DNA from: Desulfovirgula sp.
GTDB lineage: Bacteria; Bacillota; Desulfotomaculia; Desulfotomaculales; Desulfovirgulaceae
Length of the DNA: 38,147 nt
Reading direction: 5' to 3'
Assembly (NCBI GenBank): GCA_020725525.1
Contig: DYEX01000019.1
Location: 1 to 38,147 of the forward strand
The translations under genes and the position numbers were made by a program. Under the pieces are notes generated by a model. The model had not been told where the DNA came from, did not search any database, and was given only the letters and a program-made list of their open reading frames with translations. Of this stretch, positions 32,228-38,147 are shown in pieces. Position 1 is the stretch's first letter; each line of letters opens with the position of its first letter.

Positions 32228-34330
32228 TCATTTGTCAATCCGGAGCCGGTTGATTTCCTTCAAACTATTGAGGTCGTTCATTTTAATCAGATGTTCTGAA
32301 ACGGAATAAAGAACATCTTCAATATACAGCGCTCTTTTTACCGGCGTGATTTCACCCACCGCGGGAGCGTTATCGCTGTGAGCTATTTTCCCCTTTAATT
32401 TAATGCCCTCCTCCGGCGACAACGTAAATACATAAACCCCGTACCAGGCGTGATCAACAGGGGCCCTTATCTCCGGGAGGTTCATGATCCAGAAGCGGGG
32501 AGAGAAGGATACCGGAATGACCAGTAAATTCCTGGAACGGCTGAAAAGCACGGCTTTGTGATCATAAAGGGCCGGCGAACCGGCTTCGCTGCCGCTGATG
32601 ACGTATCTGGCCGTCTCCTTTGGTTTGGCCGGGTTACTCACGTCAAAAAGGGCTATTTTCAGTCCTTCCTCCGGTGGTATGGGTGGCGGGAAAATGGCGG
32701 TCCCCGCCCGGGTTTCATTTAGCGTTGCCGGTTCCCTTACTTCCTTGCCGATACCAATCAGGTGGTTTTCATCGTACGGGTGCAGGTAAGTGGAATAGCC
32801 GGGAATTTTCAGCTCGCCCAGCAACCCGGGCTGGCGTGGGTCCTTTAAGTCCACCACAAAGAGGGGGTCCACGCGCCGGAAGGTAACCAGGTAGGCCCGG
32901 TCACCCATAAACCGGGCGGCGTAAATACTTTCGGTGGGAGCCAGCCCCTGCAACCTGCCGATGATGTGCAAGTTTTCGTCCAGCACGTAGATATTATTTT
33001 TGGTTACCGTCTGCCCACTGAAGATGGCATTGTTCGTCGTGGTGGTGGCTATTCTGAACATCCCCCGGTATTCGTCCATGGAAAACTGGTTGAGCACATG
33101 CCCGGGCACTTCCCCGCTGCAATGGTAATCAACCCGGTCCTTATCAACTGCCAGCTTATGGATGATAGTTTTATCCCGCTCCCTGGCCAGTTCTTGCTGC
33201 CATTTCTGGCGCAGTTCAAGGAGTTTTGTTTCCATTACTCTTGCTTCGTGTTCGCTCAATTCGTCAAGATAATCATCCAGCAACAAGTCCATTTCCTGTA
33301 ACTTTTGGCCCGCGTCTTTGTTCGAGTGTTTAATGTCCTTCAACTTTTTACCGATCCCGGGAGGTACCAGTGTTACCATTTCATCCAGGAGTTTACTGGT
33401 ATAAACCATGTAATCCGGCGTCTTCGGTCCGCTAAGATAGATGTGCCGGGGTGAGGCATAGATGTTTTGGGAAACGCCGGTGAGAAAAGTTTTGCTCGTT
33501 ACCTTGCTTTCCCGGTCTTGCGTATTAATGATCAGAATGGTGGTGTAACGGTAAGCATGATCCGGGTGCGGGAAGTAGTAAACCTTTGCGGGCGGGGTAA
33601 CCTGAACCCGGTCGTCAATTGTCACTGCAGGCAGCTCTACTTTTTCCGGGGCAGGGTTGAGATCGGAAAAAACGGGCATATTCAAAATGACATAGACGTA
33701 ATCTTCGATCATGCGGGAGGTAACATAATTGCCCCGGCAGGTGATGTTCTTTTGCAGTACGGGTTTTTCCCGGTTCTCCACGTTGTAAACCCGTACAAAA
33801 ATACCGTCATAGGATGCCTGCCGGCCGAATATGATCAGCTTGTTTCTGTTGATAAAAGCCTCCAGTGGCTGGCCTTCGCACTGTATGGTGGATACTTTTT
33901 TTGCCTCGCCGACCGGGTAGGCCTTCACAATGGTTACTTTGTTGCCGGACAGTACATACAGGTACCGGCCGTCGCTTTTTACCACGTCGGCTTCATCTAC
34001 GCCCGCAACCTGTACATTGGTACCCGAAAAATCCCCTGCAGGCGTTTCGTTCCGGGCAGCCTGCGATTCTTCCACGCCTTTCGTTGCCCCGGGTGCCCCG
34101 GTTACTAATCCCGGGACGGCCCGTGCACGTCCTGTAACAACGAATAATTCACCCATCTGACGGGCAAGAGCCATATTTTTGTGGATGTAATTGGCCAGCT
34201 CCTCGTAGGAAGAAAAACTTTTGACCTCCCTGGCCTCCACCTGTGGCGGTGATGACGTGGCGCCGGATAAAAGGACGGCGGCTAACAAGAAAACCAGTGC
34301 GCAACAAACCGGTGCAACCCGCCTTTTCAT
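32228..34330 (-). CDS. Secreted beta-propeller domain protein
   Basis: A 700-residue exported protein. Residues 1-30 form a signal peptide (MKRR, a hydrophobic stretch, then a Cys-free cleavage region). The body matches the secreted C-terminal beta-propeller family distantly related to WD-40: GTNVQVAGVDEADVVKSDGRYLY, then repeated blocks such as YAARFMGDRAYLVTFRRVDPLFVVDL, HPYDENHLIGIGKE and KIALFDVSNPAKPKE. A helical insertion rich in Glu/Lys lies near residues 330-390. Function is unknown; it is probably surface or cell-wall associated. ATG 34330 follows AGGAG. The upstream frame is not used. Confidence 0.85.
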   Translation of the reverse strand: MKRRVAPVCCALVFLLAAVLLSGATSSPPQVEAREVKSFSSYEELANYIHKNMALARQMGELFVVTGRARAVPGLVTGAPGATKGVEESQAARNETPAGDFSGTNVQVAGVDEADVVKSDGRYLYVLSGNKVTIVKAYPVGEAKKVSTIQCEGQPLEAFINRNKLIIFGRQASYDGIFVRVYNVENREKPVLQKNITCRGNYVTSRMIEDYVYVILNMPVFSDLNPAPEKVELPAVTIDDRVQVTPPAKVYYFPHPDHAYRYTTILIINTQDRESKVTSKTFLTGVSQNIYASPRHIYLSGPKTPDYMVYTSKLLDEMVTLVPPGIGKKLKDIKHSNKDAGQKLQEMDLLLDDYLDELSEHEARVMETKLLELRQKWQQELARERDKTIIHKLAVDKDRVDYHCSGEVPGHVLNQFSMDEYRGMFRIATTTTNNAIFSGQTVTKNNIYVLDENLHIIGRLQGLAPTESIYAARFMGDRAYLVTFRRVDPLFVVDLKDPRQPGLLGELKIPGYSTYLHPYDENHLIGIGKEVREPATLNETRAGTAIFPPPIPPEEGLKIALFDVSNPAKPKETARYVISGSEAGSPALYDHKAVLFSRSRNLLVIPVSFSPRFWIMNLPEIRAPVDHAWYGVYVFTLSPEEGIKLKGKIAHSDNAPAVGEITPVKRALYIEDVLYSVSEHLIKMNDLNSLKEINRLRIDK

Positions 34331-34383
34331 TCCCTTCGCTCCTCTCCGCAAGGTTCCGGTTTTATTTACCGGGCGTTCACAGG

Positions 34384-34527
34384 TTATGACGAAAAAGCCT
34401 GGCAAAAAGTTCCCTGATGTTTTCGGGGCAGGGAAAATTTCTTGGTCACCTCGCGCAAAAACGCCGGGGGCAGGGCAAAGTGGTGCGACGATAACCTGGC
34501 GATTTTGAGCAGTTTGAGATCTGCCAC
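34384..34527 (-). CDS. Doubtful small frame (47 aa) upstream of the propeller gene
   Basis: A GTG start preceded by GGGTGGT opens MADLKLLKIARLSSHHFALP and onward to a TAA at 34384. There is no recognisable domain. The 440-base gap 34331-34773 otherwise contains only AT-rich sequence and a terminator. Confidence 0.2.
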   Translation of the reverse strand: MADLKLLKIARLSSHHFALPPAFLREVTKKFSLPRKHQGTFCQAFSS

Positions 34528-34740
34528 TTTCGACCACCCTTGACTTTAACTTTGATTGACTTTATCTTAGCATGTTTTGGTAGAAATGACAAAAGTGGTA
34601 TTTGACCTTGTTTAACTAAAACGGGTGTTCTGCACTGGAAGATATTTGTTTTTCGGGGTGAGGTGCGGGGTTTTCGTTGATTTTCGCCATTTTTTAAAAA
34701 TTTTAAAAAAGAAAAAGCCCGGCGCTCGAAGACTTGGTGA

Positions 34741-34772
34741 CAAAAAACAAAGAGCCGGGGTGTTCCCGGCCC
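34741..34772 (-). terminator. Terminator after the phosphodiester glycosidase gene
   Basis: On the minus strand GCCGGG, loop AACA and CCCCGGC are followed by TCTTTGTTTTTTG, directly after the stop codon at 34774. Confidence 0.85.
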
Positions 34773-34773
34773 T

Positions 34774-36204
34774 TCAAGACCCGCTGCCTGCCTGCGAAGC
34801 AGGGACGAATAACAGTGCATTGCTTATCCTGCGGCCTGGAGCAGTGAGGTAGCGACCCTTGTAGTAAAGCCCCGATGACGCCCCGCCGTCGAGGTTCATG
34901 GCGTCCACGGCGCCCAGTTCTTTCATAACCGACGCAAGCTGCCTGATGGTCGCACCGGGCACCGTCACCAGCAGAATGCTGCCGTCGGATTTCACGCCGA
35001 TGGCGCTTCTCGCTCCCCCGCCTGTCAAGATCTTGGCACTGGTGAATCCTTCGCCCGCCGGGTCGACGGTGATCCGCCCCCCGGTCAGCAACCTGGGTCC
35101 GGCACCCACGGCGGTCACTACGTCCGACCAGTCCAGCCTGTTGCCGTCCTTGTCCTCAAAGACTACCCGGTAGCTGACACTCTCCCCCGGCTCGAAACGG
35201 TCCCGCAGGTTCTGTTCCGAACCGGTAAGGTTGACCACGAAACCGTCGTCGGGGATCGCCACGTCCTGGTTTTCCACCACCCTGACCACTTTCCCGCCGG
35301 ACACCACCACCGAGGTGCCGTAAGCGAATCCCAGGGAACTGCCGCGTTCGCGGGTGTAGATGTACGCCGCGCTGCCGGCCGGACCCGGCGTCCTGTTGAA
35401 ACCGTAGGCGTACCAGTTATCCGGCCATTCATAAGAACCCCCGGTACCGCCCTCCACTTTTATGCGCACCGTGTCCATCTTAACCCGGCCATCGGAAGTT
35501 ATCCCCACCACGGAACCGACGTTGCCCACGTGCACGACCTTCCCGTTCCTGATGATGGTGCCCCACGGTTCGGGTATGCCGCCGTACGCTTCGAAAAAGG
35601 TGCCGTTGATGGCGGCCACTGCACCGTAGCGCTTCGCCATCGAAGCCAGGTCTTCCGTCGCGCCTACCCTGTCGTGAGCAAGTGCAGCCACGGCCCTGAC
35701 GGGAGCACCGGGCGGGATTTCCACCACCGTTGCCCTGATATGCCCGATCTGGCGGTAATACTGTTTGATATCAGTACTTCCGCCGTTGGACACCTTCACC
35801 AGAACATCCTTGCCGTCCAGGCTTACGGTAGCCGTGCCGGTCTTTTCGTCCCAGTCAACTTTTGCTCCGAAAGCCTCGGAAACGAAGCGCAGGGGTACGT
35901 AGGTAATGCCACCGACCATGCGGGGCGGCACGTCCAGGAGAGCTTCTCTCCCCGCTATCCTGGCACGGCTCGAACCCGCCTTCAGGGAAATAACCCTGTC
36001 CCCTTTTTGAACCGTAATGGAGCGTTCGGAGCCGTCCCACGCTACCGCTACACCGAAGGCTTCCAGCACACCCCGGAGGGGCACCAGGACGCGGTCCTGT
36101 ACCTTAATCCCCCTGTATAGCGCGCCCGCCCCGGCGAAGCCCGGCAGGACCAGCAGGGCAACCAGTACCACAAACAGGATTGCCATTACGGATGTTCTGC
36201 GCAT
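34774..36204 (-). CDS. Secreted phosphodiester glycosidase-like protein with stalk domain
   Basis: A 476-residue exported protein. A signal peptide (residues 1-26) is followed by a copper-amine-oxidase-N-type stalk domain (about 35-125; LVPLRGVLEAFGVAVAWDG and YVPLRFVSEAFGAKVDWDEKTGT). The C-terminal part (about 155-470) is a NAGPA-type domain with INGTFFEAYG and AMNLDGGASSGLYYKG. Relatives remove sugar caps from phosphodiesters such as those on wall polymers. The stalk probably anchors it at the cell surface. ATG 36204 follows AGGGGGTGA. Its neighbour is another exported protein on the same strand. Confidence 0.88.
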   Translation of the reverse strand: MRRTSVMAILFVVLVALLVLPGFAGAGALYRGIKVQDRVLVPLRGVLEAFGVAVAWDGSERSITVQKGDRVISLKAGSSRARIAGREALLDVPPRMVGGITYVPLRFVSEAFGAKVDWDEKTGTATVSLDGKDVLVKVSNGGSTDIKQYYRQIGHIRATVVEIPPGAPVRAVAALAHDRVGATEDLASMAKRYGAVAAINGTFFEAYGGIPEPWGTIIRNGKVVHVGNVGSVVGITSDGRVKMDTVRIKVEGGTGGSYEWPDNWYAYGFNRTPGPAGSAAYIYTRERGSSLGFAYGTSVVVSGGKVVRVVENQDVAIPDDGFVVNLTGSEQNLRDRFEPGESVSYRVVFEDKDGNRLDWSDVVTAVGAGPRLLTGGRITVDPAGEGFTSAKILTGGGARSAIGVKSDGSILLVTVPGATIRQLASVMKELGAVDAMNLDGGASSGLYYKGRYLTAPGRRISNALLFVPASQAGSGS

Positions 36205-36525
36205 TCCCTCACCCCCTAAACAATATATGGCTGGGTATATTTTTTTCCTTTCCCGGGAACCGGAATCCTGCCGGGTTGGACTCTCGTTTTTGTTTTTTTC
36301 TGGTATTTGTCTTTTTTTTGCATCAGCACCCCTTGCATTTCTGGTACAACTGCAGGGCAGCTTCCATCTACCGGCGTTCAAGAGAAACGGCCGGTTTTTT
36401 AGACATCACTCACTTCATCCCCTTCATTCGTCACTGTTACCCGGGAAGCTGTTTTTGGCTTTAGCAGTCTTTCTCACATGGCCCACTCATACAGTTTCTT
36501 CAAGGCGGTAGCCCATCGCTGATTA
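36205..36525. other. Intergenic region between the glycosidase and the PIN/RHH pair
   Basis: This divergent gap has no supportable gene. It holds a plus-strand hairpin ACCGGC/GCCGGT followed by TTTTTT (36370-36400) with no plus-strand gene before it, perhaps the terminator of a lost gene. The promoter of the toxin-antitoxin pair lies at its right end. Confidence 0.5.
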
Positions 36526-36554
36526 TTGCTCCTAATTACAGGATATAGTATACT
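36526..36554 (+). promoter_or_regulatory. Promoter of the PIN/RHH operon
   Basis: TTGCTC, a 17-base spacer and TATACT lie 20 bases before the small leader frame. Confidence 0.65.
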
Positions 36555-36574
36555 GGACAACGAGGTGAAATCCA

Positions 36575-36625
36575 ATGGCAGTTGAACGTTTGGTTGAGGA
36601 AATCAAAACAATCATAAGCGGGTGA
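36575..36625 (+). CDS. 16-residue leader peptide or antitoxin stump
   Basis: An ATG with GAGGTGA six bases upstream opens MAVERLVEEIKTIISG and stops at a TGA that overlaps the GTG start of the PIN gene (GTGA). The binding site is the best in this operon, so the PIN gene may depend on its translation. It could also be what remains of a longer gene. Confidence 0.4.
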   Translation: MAVERLVEEIKTIISG

Positions 36626-37125
36626 AAGCATTGCCTGAATATGTGGTGGACTCATCGTTCTTAATCTCGCTGTCCAGGATTAACGCCCTCCAGTTGATTA
36701 AGCTGCTGCCCGGGCCTGCCCTGTGCCCGGAGGAAGTGTACCAGGAAGTTGTTGAAACAGGTTTACACCGGGGCTACGCCGATGCGTTTCTGATCAGCCG
36801 TGAAGTCTTTCTCCCCGAACCACCCCTGGTCAAAAGCGTGGCGGTATCAAATCGCCTGGAAACAAAAGGAATATCACCGGTGGATGATAGCGTTTTATCC
36901 CTGGCTTTTCAGCGAAAGGCCGTCCTGTTGACGGATGATATAAGGTTGCGTAAAAAGGCTCTTGGAGCCGGCCTGAAGGTTCATACCTCGCCGGAATTCC
37001 TTCTGTACTATCTTAACTATGACAGTTTCAAATCGGCCCTTGATGGTTTGGTAAAACACAGGCGACTGGATGAAAAAATAGCAAAACTTTACCTGGAGGC
37101 CAAGAGACAATGGAAAAAAGAGTAA
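36622..37125 (+). CDS. PIN-domain toxin (VapC-like)
   Basis: A 167-residue protein with the PIN acidic residues in YVVDSSFLI (Asp near 10), EEVYQEVVETG (Glu) and SPVDDSVLSLAFQRKAVLLTDD (two Asp groups), as in VapC-type ribonucleases that cut tRNA or rRNA. It starts at GTG 36622, coupled to the leader frame, and overlaps the following antitoxin gene by 16 bases. Toxin-before-antitoxin order is less common. Confidence 0.8.
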   Translation: MKALPEYVVDSSFLISLSRINALQLIKLLPGPALCPEEVYQEVVETGLHRGYADAFLISREVFLPEPPLVKSVAVSNRLETKGISPVDDSVLSLAFQRKAVLLTDDIRLRKKALGAGLKVHTSPEFLLYYLNYDSFKSALDGLVKHRRLDEKIAKLYLEAKRQWKKE

Positions 37126-37439
37126 GAATAAGCACCGAGTTTGATCCGGTGCTCTTAAAAAGGTTGGACGCATATGCTTCCAAAAGGTACCTGGACCGTT
37201 CATCCGCCCTTCAGCAATTAGTTTCCTTTGCGCTACGTGAAATCTACAAAAAAGAGGCTGTACAGGCTTACCGGGAGGGCCGGATGACTATCCGGCAGTG
37301 CGCAGATATGCTGGGAGTCGATTACTTTGAAATGAACGAAATTCTCAAGTCTGAAAATATAAACATCATACCCGAACCCGAACAAGGCCTGGCAACACTG
37401 TTGCCGGAATTGGAAGATTCCTTTGGGAAAAAGCCGTAA
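37110..37439 (+). CDS. RHH/UPF0175-type antitoxin
   Basis: A 109-residue protein. Residues 4-48 look like a ribbon-helix-helix DNA-binding domain (RISTEFDPVLLKRLDAYASK...SSALQQLVSFAL). Residues 50-90 (EAVQAYREGRMTIRQCADMLGVDYFEMNEILKSENI) resemble UPF0175 antitoxins with a helix-turn-helix. It ends at PELEDSFGKKP. A 24-bp perfect copy of the DNA encoding its end lies 650 bases downstream, where the frame would read on as GERLEAVTVQKLYHL, so the original C-terminus may have been longer. Confidence 0.75.
   Translation: MEKRVRISTEFDPVLLKRLDAYASKRYLDRSSALQQLVSFALREIYKKEAVQAYREGRMTIRQCADMLGVDYFEMNEILKSENINIIPEPEQGLATLLPELEDSFGKKP
37404..37427 (+). repeat. 24-bp direct repeat, left copy
   Basis: Bases 37404-37427 and 38052-38075 are identical over 24 bases, encoding PELEDSFG in the antitoxin. 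They bracket the ATPase pseudogene. Confidence 0.85.
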
Positions 37440-37489
37440 ACCATATGCATTACCGGGCTTGTACCCTCACACAGAATGTTTTATAGCCG

Positions 37490-37893
37490 TAACAACCCCT
37501 CACGTGGTTGATCCCAAAAACCCGGGAGCGGTGGATGAAATCGTGCATCTGGGGGACCACTGGAACCCGGTCATCCCCGGGCTGAACCTGGCGGTGGTCA
37601 ACTCCGTGGAGCCCCACTATTATAAACCCCAAGACGGCGACGTGGTCGTCGACACCATGACCTGTGTCAGGCCCGTGTCCGGCCCGGCTTTGCAGGCCGA
37701 AAGGGATACCGCCCGGGAGATGTACCGGCGCTGCATGGAAGAAGCCGTGGATTTCATCCACCGCGCCAAGAAGGTCCACGACGAAATGGAAGCCTACTAT
37801 ATCCCGAACATGAACTTCCAGGACATCGAAGCCCGCAGGCAAAAGGTGCTGGCCAGGATCCTGGAGCTGGCTGAGGAGGTAAACGGGCAGTAG
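37490..37893 (+). pseudogene. Internally deleted copy of the PRK06851-type ATPase
   Basis: The reading frame joins APHVVDPKNPG-type residues (as in 30783-30853 of the intact gene) straight to VIPGLNLAVVNSVEPHYYKP and on to the stop, matching 31303-31620 at very high nucleotide identity by eye. About 450 bp between are missing, together with the whole N-terminus. Both P-loops are therefore absent, so it cannot bind nucleotide. The low divergence points to a recent duplication. No promoter or proper start is evident. Confidence 0.85.
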
Positions 37894-37955
37894 GAACAGG
37901 GTATAAAGACCTTTTCTGGGGAAAATGTAATGATTGTATTGCTGCCTCATATCAG

Positions 37956-37983
37956 ATGGCCCTTGGCAGGCCATTTTTTATTT
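37956..37983 (+). terminator. Terminator after the ATPase pseudogene
   Basis: TGGCC, a seven-base loop and GGCCA are followed by TTTTTTATTTT. Confidence 0.8.
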
Positions 37984-38051
37984 TGTTCCGTATTTTAGTA
38001 TATTTGCACCCGCCGAACGGGCGGTAAAACAGCCAGGGTACCTGCTGGCCA

Positions 38052-38075
38052 CCGGAATTGGAAGATTCCTTTGGG
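38052..38075 (+). repeat. 24-bp direct repeat, right copy
   Basis: Identical to 37404-37427. Downstream the frame is open to the window end (GERLEAVTVQKLYHLRGRTH), possibly the displaced 3' end of an antitoxin-like gene. Confidence 0.85.
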
Positions 38076-38147
38076 GAAAGGCTGGAAGCGGTAACCGTTC
38101 AGAAACTTTACCACCTGCGCGGGCGGACACATATGTGTCCGGCTGCC

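Noticed and set aside
37423-37893. A full 156-codon frame beginning MGKSRKPYALPG as a real gene
   Set aside because: It starts inside the antitoxin end, has no ribosome binding site and its body is an internally deleted copy of the ATPase gene.

Overview
The window reads as chromosome of a Gram-positive, spore-forming anaerobic Firmicute, most like the thermophilic Desulfotomaculum/Desulfofundulus/Pelotomaculum group (Peptococcaceae sensu lato). This is inferred from content, with no database search. The supporting signs are strong Shine-Dalgarno sites with many GTG and TTG starts, fairly high GC, a glutamate synthase split into separate domain genes, a ThiD2-ThiE fusion, ANTAR-controlled glutamine synthetases, a Spo0F-like receiver, an EndoA-type MazEF and a two-P-loop ATPase of the PRK06851 type.

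Layout. 1-2.6 kb holds the end of a PAS-GGDEF-HD-GYP protein (+) and an L-lactate dehydrogenase (-). 2.6-6.2 kb is the cobalt ECF transporter cbiM-cbiN-cbiQ-cbiO (-) behind a cobalamin riboswitch and two terminators. 6.3-8.1 kb is tsaE-tsaB-rimI plus a small membrane protein (-). 8.1-8.6 kb is a long imperfect palindrome. 8.6-12.2 kb is the thiamine operon, TPP riboswitch-thiD2E-thiC-thiL (-). 12.3-16.1 kb carries a Spo0F-like regulator, an amidohydrolase, a class-I amidotransferase-like hydrolase, mazE-mazF and a lone ilvN (-).

16.2-30.2 kb is a nitrogen-assimilation block, all on the minus strand. It has a five-gene glutamate synthase (ferredoxin, FAD oxidoreductase, glutaminase domain, FMN domain, GXGXG domain), three type-I glutamine synthetase homologues, a stand-alone FMN glutamate-synthase-like protein and two ANTAR response regulators. 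Five leaders here (ferredoxin operon, glnA1, glnA2, the first ANTAR gene, glnA3) carry hexaloop hairpins with G at loop position 4, nearly all with A at position 1, overlapping intrinsic terminators. This is the signature of ANTAR antitermination, so the block looks like one regulon controlled by its own RNA-binding proteins. The third synthetase homologue has lost several catalytic residues and may be a sensor rather than an enzyme.

30.2-38.1 kb is accessory. It has a PRK06851-type ATPase (+), a chemotaxis-receptor remnant, a secreted beta-propeller protein (-), a secreted phosphodiester-glycosidase-like protein with a stalk domain (-), a PIN/ribbon-helix-helix toxin-antitoxin pair (+), and a decayed, internally deleted copy of the ATPase lying between two perfect 24-bp direct repeats. 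Short palindromic repeats of about 100-340 bp are scattered through the intergenic regions. One copy forms a peripheral part of the cobalamin riboswitch.
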